Assembly: GCF_003063475.1 (NCBI RefSeq)
Contig: NZ_NESP01000001.1
Span: 496,001-560,000, forward strand
DNA length: 64,000 nucleotides
From: Limnohabitans curvus
GTDB lineage: Bacteria; Pseudomonadota; Gammaproteobacteria; Burkholderiales; Burkholderiaceae_C
Reading direction: 5' to 3'
Both the position numbers and the translations under genes were made by a program. Positions within the stretch are counted from its first letter, which is position 1, and each line of letters begins with the position of its first letter. Shown in pieces: positions 26,450 through 35,367 of the stretch. Under the pieces are notes generated by a model, which ran no database searches, was not told the origin of the DNA, and worked only from the letters and a program-made list of their open reading frames with translations.

Positions 26450-26824
26450 GGTCTTCCAGTAAACCAGTGGTTCGCCTCCCCAAAACTCAATGCGCTCTGG
26501 AGGTTCAATCAGCGCATCGACAAGAGAGTGAAGAAATGCATCAACATTTTCTGGATTCGTTTGATCGGCATGCGGCACAAACCGTTGTGAGCAGTAAGTG
26601 CAGGCGTAATTGCAAAGCAGGCCAAGGCTGATCTTGAGCACTCGGACATTACCTTTGCGACCAGGTTGATCTTTGGCAACAACCGTCGCATCACGCCAAG
26701 CGCGTGCTTTGACTGGAACGACCGACTGACCATTGCTCCAAACAAGACTCGAAGTCTGGTTGTTGTAGACCAGCGAGTCTTCTGCGCCGTCTGGCTTGAT
26801 CACATAGATACGGAACTCAGCCAT
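26363..26824 (-). pseudogene. Truncated phage radical SAM protein
   Basis: Residues of about 60-136 form the start of a radical SAM domain: VLKISLGLLCNYACTYC gives the CX3CX2C cluster ligands (Cys71, Cys75, Cys78) and EFWGGEPL is the SAM-binding GGEP motif. About 60 residues before it look like a separate N-terminal domain. At roughly residue 136 (LAERLRAL) the frame leaves the family and reads antisense to DUF2789, so the rest of the barrel and any C-terminal auxiliary cluster are lost. It overlaps the preceding gene by 8 bp and belongs to the tail-fibre operon. It is almost certainly inactive here. Confidence 0.8.
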
Positions 26825-27428
26825 GGATGCGCTCCACTTTGATATTGAAAAGAATGTTCATGAACGGTTGCTCCCCAAAGTAGGGTTTCTGAAAATGAAT
26901 CGCTCTGGCATCAAAGGCGATCAACAGACCGCGATGAGGTTTGATCCAGAACTTGGATGGAGACTCCCAAGGCATGAGCAACCCAGCAAACCCGGACGAG
27001 CGCCAGGCGGGGTTACAAATGGCGAAGCCATTGGGTGCGAACTGATTGATCTGCGGCATCAAGCCAAGCGACGCGTCAAGCTCGGGGCCGAACGGAAAGT
27101 AGATGGCCTGCACATCACATTCGTCTTCGTCGTTGTGCGGCATGATTTCGACGCCGCTAGAACGAACAACCTCTCGCCCTTGCACATGAATCAATCGCCC
27201 GCTTGGGCCAAGCAGTTCCTGCACCTTGGACAAAACTACCGTCTGCAACGTCTGGCAGCGCGGTGAATGTCCGTCAAAGATGTTGTGGTCCTTGCGTTCC
27301 CAGATCTGATCGCCTGTTTGCATGCTCGCGTTCAATTGCAAGAGCTCTTCATAGAGCCCCTGATCAAACGCCGCATCCATTCCAAGTGACCAGATCCCTG
27401 TTTTAATAGGGAAAAGGTCAAGGATCAT
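26817..27428 (-). CDS. Possible 2OG-Fe(II) oxygenase-like phage protein
   Basis: This is a 203-residue soluble protein. IMPHNDEDECD contains an HxD pair (His98, Asp100) and DARAIHFQKPY a distal His178, with a double-stranded beta-helix-like pattern between, as in prolyl-hydroxylase-type oxygenases. The 2OG-binding basic residue is not certain. It overlaps the gene before it by 4 bp (ATGA) and the radical SAM gene after it by 8 bp, so the three form a tightly coupled set behind a tail fibre. Hydroxylation of a fibre or surface component is conceivable, but that is inference from motif and context. Confidence 0.5.
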   Translation of the reverse strand: MILDLFPIKTGIWSLGMDAAFDQGLYEELLQLNASMQTGDQIWERKDHNIFDGHSPRCQTLQTVVLSKVQELLGPSGRLIHVQGREVVRSSGVEIMPHNDEDECDVQAIYFPFGPELDASLGLMPQINQFAPNGFAICNPAWRSSGFAGLLMPWESPSKFWIKPHRGLLIAFDARAIHFQKPYFGEQPFMNILFNIKVERIHG

Positions 27429-28267
27429 GGGACGCTCACAACCAAGTCATCCGTACCACTGAAGTACTTGAAGCCGACTTTGATCTTGACTTCGGCGCCA
27501 GAGCTCAGACCATCTGTTTTGAAAACAGTGCTACCCGCCCCTTCAACAGTCATCACGCGACGGTCGCGCAAGAAACCAGCGGTTGAATCCAAATAGATCT
27601 CCGCTTCGTGATGGGTAATGGGCTGGCCATCTGACTCTTCCAGTCTGAAATTGACAATCAGCCCCTCACCCGATTCAACACTGGGTGTGAACCGAACCAC
27701 AGGTAAAGACTCCATGCGTGCCAAAGCCAATGTCACACAAGGCTCGGTATCCAAGTCCCCTTCTGTTTTGACGAGCGCAGGATCGAACACATTGAAACCA
27801 AGCAGCCAGTCTGTGAATTCCGATGTTTTGAATGGCACCAAGATGTGGCCAATTGGGTGAGCCTGAACAACTGTGGCGTGATAAGCCTGCGCATCCATCT
27901 TGCTCGCCAAGGTAGCGACATACAGATTGGGCGTGTGATCAAAGAGACTTTCACGCGCACCCTCTGATGCCCAGCCCTTGGGGGCGTACAACATGAAAGA
28001 AGCATGGTCGCCAAACTCAGCATGTGATTTGAGCTTTTCCAAGTCCAGAGAGCGCTGGTAGGCGCCTTCATCAAAAATACCCCAATCTCCCCGCCACTCG
28101 GTGATCAGTGATTCATCAAAGAACTTGCCACCGCTGTCATGGTCTTGTGTTGGATCACCCACAAACTCTCGCTGCATGACATTTCGAATTCGAAACGAGA
28201 GCACTGAACCATCTAAGGTGACATCCAGCGCAAAGGGTGTGTTTTTTGTTGTCAGGTGAAGTTTCAT
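27425..28267 (-). CDS. Uncharacterised phage protein behind the tail fibre
   Basis: This is a 280-residue protein with beta-rich composition (MKLHLTTKNTPFALDVTLDGSVLSFRIRN; repeated strands to the end). I do not recognise a family. It begins 11 bp after the Cys-rich fibre with an AGAGGTGAAAAC site and overlaps the oxygenase-like gene by 4 bp. The C-terminal 100 residues (EAEIYLDSTAGFLRDRRVMTVEGAGSTVFKTDGLSSGAEVKIKVGF) look like an Ig-like or carbohydrate-binding fold. It may be a fibre component or a chaperone for the fibre. Confidence 0.65.
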   Translation of the reverse strand: MKLHLTTKNTPFALDVTLDGSVLSFRIRNVMQREFVGDPTQDHDSGGKFFDESLITEWRGDWGIFDEGAYQRSLDLEKLKSHAEFGDHASFMLYAPKGWASEGARESLFDHTPNLYVATLASKMDAQAYHATVVQAHPIGHILVPFKTSEFTDWLLGFNVFDPALVKTEGDLDTEPCVTLALARMESLPVVRFTPSVESGEGLIVNFRLEESDGQPITHHEAEIYLDSTAGFLRDRRVMTVEGAGSTVFKTDGLSSGAEVKIKVGFKYFSGTDDLVVSVP

Positions 28268-28278
28268 GTTTTCACCTC

Positions 28279-28878
28279 TTAGCAGCAATTGCAATCGCAA
28301 TTGCAGTTGTACCGAGTCCCATAGGCGCCGAGCCGCAAGTTGCCACCGTTATCAAACAAGGTGATCAAGTTGTAGTAGTTGTACGGAGCTTGATCCCCGC
28401 AGTTGTAACAGTTATCAGTGATTTGGCAATTGGGGGCACCTTGCCAACCAGAAGATGGGTTGTTATTCACGCGAACGCAGTTGCTCACGTTGCTGAAAAA
28501 GCAGTCATGCAACCAGCCGTAGTTAGCCGTCCACATCTGGCCACCGTTGTTCATGTACATGTCCCAGTTGCCATCGGATTTCAAAAATCCCATGAGCCCC
28601 TGGTTGTGATGAAACGAACGCGTGCCCCAGTCCGTATCGACCATGTCGATGTAGTTCGCCGTGGAGGCGACTTGTAGACGCGGAACAGACAACGTTCCTG
28701 TCATCGTGTCGCCTGCCTTGTTGATCTTGGTCGACAAGTCCAGCGCTGCTGTTCCTGCTGAGGTCACTTGGCCTTTGCTGTTGACCGTCACCACGGGAAT
28801 TTGCGAAGCAGACCCATAGGTTCCTGCAGATACACCCGAGTCTTTCAGGCCCTCGGGTGGAATTTGGGTAATAGGCAC
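28279..28878 (-). CDS. Cys-rich tail-fibre protein
   Basis: This is a 199-residue tail-fibre-like protein. The N-terminal half (MPITQIPPEGLKDSGVSAGTYG...VNSKGQVTSAGTAALDLSTKINKAGDTMTGTLSVPRL) is typical of phage fibre shafts. The C-terminal part (about 85-199) is rich in aromatics, Asn and Gly and has ten cysteines (126, 134, 151, 157, 160, 192, 194, 196, 198, 199), none earlier. It ends in RYNCNCDCNCC. Such a Cys-dense tip in a lytic phage structure is unusual and could bind metal, form disulfides or be modified by the oxygenase-like and radical SAM gene products encoded just after it. Confidence 0.8.
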   Translation of the reverse strand: MPITQIPPEGLKDSGVSAGTYGSASQIPVVTVNSKGQVTSAGTAALDLSTKINKAGDTMTGTLSVPRLQVASTANYIDMVDTDWGTRSFHHNQGLMGFLKSDGNWDMYMNNGGQMWTANYGWLHDCFFSNVSNCVRVNNNPSSGWQGAPNCQITDNCYNCGDQAPYNYYNLITLFDNGGNLRLGAYGTRYNCNCDCNCC

Positions 28879-28903
28879 ACAGGCCTCCTTTCAAATGAAT
28901 GCG

Positions 28904-31534
28904 CTACAGATAACGAACAACAATGCGTACCCCGTTTAAGGGCGCAGAGGTGAATCTCAAGGTGGCACCGCTATTGACCAACACATACGCGTCCAACGAG
29001 TCTTGAATGACATTGGCCACGGTCACCATGAGCTTGGTCACACTCGCCGCTGCCGTGGTGAGGGAAAAGTCAGTGGCACTGCCGTTTCCAGTGAACACCT
29101 GCGGCGCAACGCTCGAACCTTGCGCACTGGCTGCCGCAGCTTGTGCCTGCGTGGCATAGGTCTGGGCATTGGTTGCCGAGGTGGAAGAAGCAGTGGCACT
29201 TGTTGCAGCATTGGTGGCCGAGGTCGATGCCTGAGAAGCAGACGTACTCGCTGCACTTGCTGAACTTGCAGCACCAGTTGCGGAGCTACTGGCCTCTGTT
29301 GCCTTAGTTATGGCTGTCGCCGCAGACGTTGCTGCATCAGAAGCTTTGGTCGTCGCCGTTGCAGCAGAGGCAGCTGATGCGGTTGCGGAAGTCGCAGCAG
29401 CAGACGCAGACGAGGCGGCACTCGTTGCCGACGCCGCTGCTTCAACTGCTTTGGTAGTGGCTGTTGTCGCCGAGCTCGCAGCCGCAGTGGCAGAAGCAGA
29501 AGCGTCAGATGCCTTGGTCGTGGCCGTCGTGGCTGAGGCTGCAGCAGAAGTCGCAGACCCAGAAGCATCCGATGCCTTTTGGGTTGCCACAGCACTACTC
29601 GCAGCGGCTGCGCCTGCGTGGTATTTCGCTGAGTACTCCGTCGAGCCTGAGACCGTGCCAGTCGTCTTCGTTGCCCACTCTTGTGCAGCAGCGGCACCCG
29701 ACTGAGCTTCTTTATCCAAATACCGAACACTGATGAGAACACCATTGCCCGGCGCTGAGCTGAATCGAAGCGTGGTCGTTGTGGGCGTGGTGTACGCATC
29801 CACTGGTGCTTGTTGCACTCCCGCGACCGTGACCAACAAAGCACCGGGATAAGAAACTCCGCGAGTGATCGCGAAGTCCGTCGCCACACCATTGCCCGTG
29901 AAAGTCTCAGCAGGAATGATGGTGTTGGTGGTCACCGCTGCGGCAGAACCTGCCGCTTGCGCTGCCCAGTACTTGGCTGAGTAACCCGTTCCGTCAACCG
30001 TGGTCGCTGTCTTCTCCGCCCAATCCGCTGCTTTGGTGGCTTGCGTTTGAGCGGAAGACAGAGAACTCGCTGCACTTGTTGCGCTGGTTGAAGCAGCACT
30101 CGCAGAGGATGCCGAAGCATTTGCACTGGCCAAAGCCTCCGAGGCCTTGGTCGTTGCCATCGTCGCAGAACCTGTTGCCGCACTCGCGGATGCAGCAGCG
30201 CTCGTTGCACTAGAACCTGCATTGGTTGCAGAGCTTGCAGCAGCCGTGGCACTTGCAGACGCTTCACTTGCTTTGGTACTGGCAGTACTTGCAGAACCTG
30301 AGGCAGCACTTGCAGAAGATGCTGCGTTGGTGGCAGATGTCGCCGCCGCAGTGGCCTGCGTCGTTGCCGTTGTCGCTGACGATGCCGCACTACCAGCGGA
30401 AGCAGCACTCTCTGAGGCTTTGGTCGTAGAAGTAGTGGCCGAGCCTGCCGCAGCCGTGGCACTCGTCGCCGCATCACTCGCTTTTTGACTGGCAGTTGCC
30501 GCAGATGCCGTGATGGACTGGGCGTAATACTTGGCCGAGTAATCAGTGCCACTGACAGGCGCACTTGTTTTGGTCGCCCAGTCTTGCGCGGTATTGGCAC
30601 TCGTCGCAGCTGCACTCGCTGAACTCGAAGCATTCGATGCACTGCTAGATGCATCGGTGGCTTTAAACGCTGCAGTGGTCGCGGAGCTGGCAGCAGCAGT
30701 GGCTGATGTAGCCGCACTATTGGCAGAACCAGTAGCCGCACTGGCTTGTGTCGTTGCAGTTGCAGCTAAAGCTGCTGCATTGCCCGCAGACGTAGCCGCG
30801 TCACTGGCTTTGGTACTAGATGTGGAGGCGGAAGTTGCAGAGGCTGAAGCACTCGTTGCAGCCGCAGAAGCTGAAGCACTAGATGCGCTTGCACTGCTGG
30901 CCGCTGCCTGCGCTTGGTATTTCGCCGAATACTCAGAGCCCTGCACAGGCCCCGTGGTCTTGGTCGCCCAATCCATAGCTGCGGCGGCACCGGTCTGGCT
31001 CTCTTTATCCAGCATCCGCGCGGTGATGCTCACCCCATTCAAGGGGGCTGTCACAAACCTCAGCGTTCTGGAATCAAAAAGCGAATAGGCATCCACGGGT
31101 GTTTGCAACACACTGGCCACAGTGACTTGCAATGCACCGGGATGACCCACCGCATAGTCAAGCGCGAAGTCTGTCTGAGTCCCGTTTCCCACCCACGTCT
31201 TGGTGGGAATCACCACGGCACTGGTTGCCGCATCTGCCCTAGCCTTGACCTCTGTCAGCGTTGCTGCCGCGTCCGCTGCTTTGGAAGTAGAGAGATTGGC
31301 ACTGCTCGTGGAAATGCCAGCTTGCCTTGTGGCCTCCCCCACCTGAGCTGTGAGCTCTGTGCGGGACGCCACCAAATCAAGTTCAACCTGATGGATGGCC
31401 TTGGCCACCGTTTTGACAAGACCACCCTCGGTGACAACATCCGTCTGGCTGTCTCCGTGCACCACTTGGTGTAACAAAGACACATCGACCTCGGCCTTGT
31501 TGACTGTGGCTTCTAAGCGTTCTTGCAGGTTCAT
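28904..31534 (-). CDS. Ala/Ser/Thr-rich repeat tail-fibre protein
   Basis: This is an 876-residue fibre protein. The N-terminal 100 residues are helical (MNLQERLEATVNKAEVDVSLLHQ) and probably attach to the tail. Long low-complexity heptad-like stretches of Ala, Ser and Thr (SSASAAATSA-type repeats) follow. Three globular modules beginning TGNGxxTDFxL and ending V(R/K)YL-like strands occur at about residues 110-190, 535-610 and 795-876, and four copies of DWAxKT...YSAKY lie between them. This suits a trimeric shaft with embedded knobs. The sequence is repetitive enough that slippage could vary its length between isolates. Confidence 0.85.
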   Translation of the reverse strand: MNLQERLEATVNKAEVDVSLLHQVVHGDSQTDVVTEGGLVKTVAKAIHQVELDLVASRTELTAQVGEATRQAGISTSSANLSTSKAADAAATLTEVKARADAATSAVVIPTKTWVGNGTQTDFALDYAVGHPGALQVTVASVLQTPVDAYSLFDSRTLRFVTAPLNGVSITARMLDKESQTGAAAAMDWATKTTGPVQGSEYSAKYQAQAAASSASASSASASAAATSASASATSASTSSTKASDAATSAGNAAALAATATTQASAATGSANSAATSATAAASSATTAAFKATDASSSASNASSSASAAATSANTAQDWATKTSAPVSGTDYSAKYYAQSITASAATASQKASDAATSATAAAGSATTSTTKASESAASAGSAASSATTATTQATAAATSATNAASSASAASGSASTASTKASEASASATAAASSATNAGSSATSAAASASAATGSATMATTKASEALASANASASSASAASTSATSAASSLSSAQTQATKAADWAEKTATTVDGTGYSAKYWAAQAAGSAAAVTTNTIIPAETFTGNGVATDFAITRGVSYPGALLVTVAGVQQAPVDAYTTPTTTTLRFSSAPGNGVLISVRYLDKEAQSGAAAAQEWATKTTGTVSGSTEYSAKYHAGAAAASSAVATQKASDASGSATSAAASATTATTKASDASASATAAASSATTATTKAVEAAASATSAASSASAAATSATASAASAATATTKASDAATSAATAITKATEASSSATGAASSASAASTSASQASTSATNAATSATASSTSATNAQTYATQAQAAAASAQGSSVAPQVFTGNGSATDFSLTTAAASVTKLMVTVANVIQDSLDAYVLVNSGATLRFTSAPLNGVRIVVRYL

Positions 31535-31565
31535 GGGGGCTCAAAAGAAAGCCCCCAGACCTGAG

Positions 31566-32054
31566 TTACCAGGGTTCTGAGGGCAGTTGGTGTTGGACGA
31601 GGTATTCGAGCGAGTCGATAGAAAGCTCCAAGGCTTCAAAGTCAGAGTTCACAAGAACTCCAAGCGCGTCACGGGTCAGGACAGGACGATTTCGGATCTC
31701 CAGCTCACCGCTGACTTCCCATTGGTTGCGCCGCACCAGCTTGGCTTGATAGGCCTTCGTAAAACGCGCTTGTGTCGTGGCCATGCCAATGCCCGCAAGC
31801 AATGGCAACTCGAACCACTCAGCGCCATCAAGGATTTCGTGCTTGAACCAAGATTCAAAAATTGCATAGATCAGGGGCCGCAGGTTCCAGCGAACACTCA
31901 CCCGCGCAGGTGTTTGACTAAACCGTCGCCGCGATCTAGCTGCGCCCGATTCCATATCCGTACGAATGACAGCCTCACCGGGTGAAATGGTGTAACCATC
32001 CACCGAAGGAAGTGGGATCCTCTCCACCGGGAACTGTGGATAACTACTGGTCAT
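31566..32054 (-). CDS. Phage tail-tip protein of unknown family
   Basis: This is a 162-residue protein between the tape measure and the large fibre, in the position where lambda has its tail-tip genes (M, L, K, I, J). It overlaps the tape-measure gene by 4 bp. No motif decides its function: it has a basic start (SRRRFSQTPARVSVRWNLRP) and a mixed alpha/beta body (WEVSGELEIRNRPVLTRD). It is probably a distal tail component. Confidence 0.65.
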   Translation of the reverse strand: MTSSYPQFPVERIPLPSVDGYTISPGEAVIRTDMESGAARSRRRFSQTPARVSVRWNLRPLIYAIFESWFKHEILDGAEWFELPLLAGIGMATTQARFTKAYQAKLVRRNQWEVSGELEIRNRPVLTRDALGVLVNSDFEALELSIDSLEYLVQHQLPSEPW

Positions 32055-34672
32055 CGCATTGCTCCTGCGGCAGGGTTGAGGCCATAGCGACGCTCAAGCG
32101 TTGGCGCGATACCCGTGCCCTGACCAATCGATCGGGACATGCGGGCTTCAATTTGCTCAACGATGATGTCTAGACGCATGGAACCATCCGCTTGTTGTGA
32201 GGACTGCACTCGTGCATCAACGCCCGAAGCGTTGTTGATCACGTTCACAGCAACACGCACTTGGGGTTGGTTTTTGGTATTGAGAGCCCCACCCAGCGCG
32301 CGCATCTGCCCCGGCGTGAACACAGCCTCGCCAGGCTGGGCAATGATGGGCACCTCACCATCGACCAAACCACCTGTGTGATAGCGGGTGGCACCTGCGA
32401 AGTTGTGAAGCCCAACAGACCGAGAAGCCAAACTGTCCGAACCAATCAAGCCACCCGTGTGCGCCACTGCGACCAAGGGATTCACTAGGTCAGTCGCCCC
32501 GATTGGAACGATGCTGCCGCCGGGTGCAGGCGTAGGTGTTGAACCAAAACCTCCCAACCAGCCAGCCAATGGCAAAGTGACCATGCGCTGGATCTGAATG
32601 CGCACCAAGTCAGCAATGATGGAGTTGGCCAAGCTACTGAAGTCGAGCTTGCCCGTGGTCACGAACTGAACCAGCGCATCCTCCATGCCCTTGAAAGCAG
32701 AAGTCACCGCCCGCTCAGCTTGCTTGGCAGCGTTGGTGGAATCTTCCACATAGCTGCGAACAGATGAGCGCATGCCGTAATCAAAGCTGCGTTGGTACTC
32801 CGCATTGGCACGGGCCAAATCCACAATCACAGGTAACTGGCGAGAAAGCGCGTGGTTGATGAGTTCGATGGCTTCGGCCTTAAGCCCCGGATCAGTGATT
32901 TGATCCGCTTGCTTACGCGCAGCGTAGGCCGCTTTCTCCAAATCGAAGCGCACTTGCATGCCCGCGCGTTCGACCTCACCCACATCAAGCATCTGACGCT
33001 TGAGTACCAGCTCCTCTTGTTTGAGTCGGTTGTTGCCGATGTAGCCTTCGGTGATCTGATAGACCTTTTGGAGCTCTTTCTCGTACTCATCGAACTTCTT
33101 GTCCGAGACCTTTTGTTTCTCCATGGCCTCAATGACCTGGATGTACTTCTCGGCCTCAGCCCGAACACCCGCATAGCCCTTCTTCTCCAAGTCCAGCGCT
33201 TTGGCTCTGAGCTCAGCGGCTTCACCCCCCGTCACACGCAGTGAGCGTTGCTCGAGTTGCTTTAAGAATTGCAAGCCCTCGTTGTTCTTATCGAAACCCG
33301 AGAGGTCCATCCCCGTGGGGGCCTTTCTGGGCATCTTTGGCAAGAACTCGTCATAGATCTTTTGGACCTGTGCAGCTTGCTCAGCTGTATCAAGGACAAA
33401 CTTCTGTCCCATCACCCGAACGGTTCTACGTTGCTCGTCGAAGAACTTCTCAATGGAGTTCACATAGCCCGGGTTCTCATTGATACGTGCCAGCCGGTCA
33501 TTGGCAGATTCGACAAACTTGTCACGGGCGCTTTGCAGCTTGGCAATCTCTGCATCAATCTGCTGTTCGTTGTAGCCCATGGACTTCATCGAACGCAGCA
33601 TGTCGCTCTTCATCCAAGTCTCTACGTCCTTGCTCACAACCGACAAACTGTCGAATGGCTGAGAGATCACCCGCTTGGCCAGCACTGCCGATTCGGCGAT
33701 GAAGCCCAGCCCCTTGGCAACGTCTTCAAGGTAGTTGAGGACTTGCTGGCGGTTGTTGCTGATAGCAATGAGCTCACTGCTAAAACCGCCAGTCTCCGTC
33801 TTAGCAATGAAGAGATGCTCAGTCAGGTCAGCCAAGATTGGAATGAAGGCTGAACCAATTTGGCGCTGCACACCTTCGTTGACCGCGTGCAGTCGCTTGA
33901 GGTTGTCGTTGAACTCTTCTGATGCACGGGCTGCATCTGCCGACATCACCAAACCTAAGCGCTTGGCCTCTTCCATCATGGCCGTAATGCCCTCACGCCC
34001 TTGGTTGAGCATCGGGATCATGTCCAAACCATTCTTGCCAAAAAGCTTCACAGCCAATGCTGCCTTTTCGGCGCTGTCAGGCATGGCAGAGAACTTGTCA
34101 GCCAGATCAAGCAAGACTTCTTCAGTCGGGCGAATCTGGTTATGCGCATCCACAGCAGAGATGCCAAACGCGCGTAACGCTGCGCTGCCCTCGCCGCCTT
34201 TGACTTTCGCGTCAAACATGGCGGTCGACAAGAACTTCAAGGCCTTGGTCAAACTCTCCGTGCTCACGTCCGACAACTCGGACGCATATAGCAGCGCAGA
34301 CAAAGCCTCCACGGACACAGCCGTTTTTTGAGACAACTTGTTAAGTTCTTCGCCCACCTCAGCCACGGGCACGATCAACTGGTGCATACCGTAGCCTGCG
34401 GCTGCGATGGATGCTCCAGCGATCAAACCTGCGGGCCCGAGTTTGCCCAGCACGGTACCGAGCATGCCAAGACGCGACGTTGCATCCTCCATTTGGGCGA
34501 ATGCATCGTTGGCAGCTTTGGAGACGATCTGTAAACCCGACGATGCGGGGTGGGAAGCTGATTCAATACGCTTGAGGGATTTCTCCCCGGCTTCGCCCAC
34601 ATCAGACAACTCAGCCTTGACCTTGCCGCCATCCACCACCGAGAGTCGAATTGCGAGATTGCGTTCAGCCAT
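32051..34672 (-). CDS. Tail tape-measure protein
   Basis: This is an 873-residue tape-measure protein that sets tail length and is expelled on DNA injection. A hydrophobic helical segment lies at about residues 70-110 (LGKLGPAGLIAGASIAAAGYGM), long coiled-coil stretches fill 340-640, and the C-terminal part (FSSLANSIIADLVRIQIQRMVTLPLAGWLGGFG...PGEAVFTPGQMRALGG) has the family pattern of gpH-like proteins. It follows the tail-assembly chaperone genes as expected and is the largest tail structural gene except the repetitive fibre. Confidence 0.9.
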   Translation of the reverse strand: MAERNLAIRLSVVDGGKVKAELSDVGEAGEKSLKRIESASHPASSGLQIVSKAANDAFAQMEDATSRLGMLGTVLGKLGPAGLIAGASIAAAGYGMHQLIVPVAEVGEELNKLSQKTAVSVEALSALLYASELSDVSTESLTKALKFLSTAMFDAKVKGGEGSAALRAFGISAVDAHNQIRPTEEVLLDLADKFSAMPDSAEKAALAVKLFGKNGLDMIPMLNQGREGITAMMEEAKRLGLVMSADAARASEEFNDNLKRLHAVNEGVQRQIGSAFIPILADLTEHLFIAKTETGGFSSELIAISNNRQQVLNYLEDVAKGLGFIAESAVLAKRVISQPFDSLSVVSKDVETWMKSDMLRSMKSMGYNEQQIDAEIAKLQSARDKFVESANDRLARINENPGYVNSIEKFFDEQRRTVRVMGQKFVLDTAEQAAQVQKIYDEFLPKMPRKAPTGMDLSGFDKNNEGLQFLKQLEQRSLRVTGGEAAELRAKALDLEKKGYAGVRAEAEKYIQVIEAMEKQKVSDKKFDEYEKELQKVYQITEGYIGNNRLKQEELVLKRQMLDVGEVERAGMQVRFDLEKAAYAARKQADQITDPGLKAEAIELINHALSRQLPVIVDLARANAEYQRSFDYGMRSSVRSYVEDSTNAAKQAERAVTSAFKGMEDALVQFVTTGKLDFSSLANSIIADLVRIQIQRMVTLPLAGWLGGFGSTPTPAPGGSIVPIGATDLVNPLVAVAHTGGLIGSDSLASRSVGLHNFAGATRYHTGGLVDGEVPIIAQPGEAVFTPGQMRALGGALNTKNQPQVRVAVNVINNASGVDARVQSSQQADGSMRLDIIVEQIEARMSRSIGQGTGIAPTLERRYGLNPAAGAMR

Positions 34673-34673
34673 G

Positions 34674-34958
34674 TCAGTTACCTGCTGTTGATACGTTGCT
34701 TGAAGAATTCATGGCTGCCGTGATACCAGCTTCAATCGCTGGGAAAAGCTGCGACATAGCACTGACATCAGCATCCAAAACCTCACTGGCATGCCTCCAT
34801 GCGTTGAAGTCCAATCCAATGACTGTGTTTTGAGCCATGCGAAGCTGAGCCGCACAGACTTCAAGTACCGACAGCGCCTGCCAGCCTTCTTCGGTCTGAG
34901 GCGCATTCAATCGGTACGGACACTCAGGGCAGGTTGTCGGGCACGCTTTGCAGTACAT
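34674..34958 (-). CDS. Tail-assembly chaperone T part (DUF1799-like)
   Basis: This ORF (94 codons from ATG 34958) corresponds to the T portion of the G/GT chaperone of lambdoid phages. CPECPYRLNAPQTEEGWQALSVLEVCAAQLRMAQNTVIGLDFNA resembles DUF1799. The ORF is open upstream of ATG 34958 in the -1 frame relative to the G gene, back to the slippery site at 35000, so the natural product is most likely a G-T fusion made by -1 frameshifting, rather than a protein from 34958. The cysteine pair CPECPY is notable. Confidence 0.75.
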   Translation of the reverse strand: MYCKACPTTCPECPYRLNAPQTEEGWQALSVLEVCAAQLRMAQNTVIGLDFNAWRHASEVLDADVSAMSQLFPAIEAGITAAMNSSSNVSTAGN

Positions 34959-34993
34959 GGGCCCGCCACCGAAGTGCCATTCGGTGCGAGCCT

Positions 34994-35344
34994 TCAGACG
35001 TTTTTTTCTGCATCCAGCAAATAAAGCGCTGCCAGATACTCACGTTCAAATGCATCGGCCACAGGCCACAGCTCCATCAAGGCTTCAATGCCCTCTGAGG
35101 TCACAGGTGTGGCCTTACCCTTTTCATCACCCACACCTTCCCAAGCGAGCACTGCTAACTTGGCAAGTTCGGTGATCAACGTCGCGGTGCGTTGCCCCGC
35201 TGCTGCATGGTCTTTGCCATCGATGACAGATGCCGCATGGCGCGCAGCCATGACCAGCGCCGTGGTGGCGGGTTTGACCTTGACGCGTACGCCATGGTTC
35301 AAGTCGAGCCAATACGGCTCACGTTTTAAGTTGAGTTTCAGCAT
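34994..35344 (-). CDS. Tail-assembly chaperone G part
   Basis: This is a 116-residue protein in the lambda gpG position, between the tail tube and tape-measure genes. Start MLKLNLKREPYWLDLNHGVRVKVKPATTALVMAARHAAS at ATG 35344 is preferred over the upstream in-frame codon. The body is helical and the end carries the slippery heptamer. It should bind the tape measure during tail assembly, together with the longer frameshift product. Confidence 0.8.
   Translation of the reverse strand: MLKLNLKREPYWLDLNHGVRVKVKPATTALVMAARHAASVIDGKDHAAAGQRTATLITELAKLAVLAWEGVGDEKGKATPVTSEGIEALMELWPVADAFEREYLAALYLLDAEKNV
35000..35006 (-). other. Programmed -1 ribosomal frameshift site (A AAA AAC)
   Basis: In the zero frame the G gene ends GAA AAA AAC GTC TGA. 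The heptamer A-AAA-AAC is a classical slippery sequence; slipping back one base gives AAA AAA CGT CTG AAG..., and that frame stays open into the T ORF. Tail-assembly chaperones of siphophages use this device to make a small amount of GT fusion. Confidence 0.82.
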
Positions 35345-35367
35345 GGAAATGAATCTCTTGGAGTGGC

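Noticed and set aside
30546..31088. 180-codon Ala/Val/Leu-rich plus-strand frame that might look membrane-bound
   Set aside because: It is antisense to the Ala/Ser/Thr-rich fibre; the composition is a mirror of GC-rich Ala codons.
28904..31534. Regular DNA repeats that could suggest a CRISPR array
   Set aside because: They follow the reading frame of an Ala/Ser-rich fibre and lack unique spacers of constant length.
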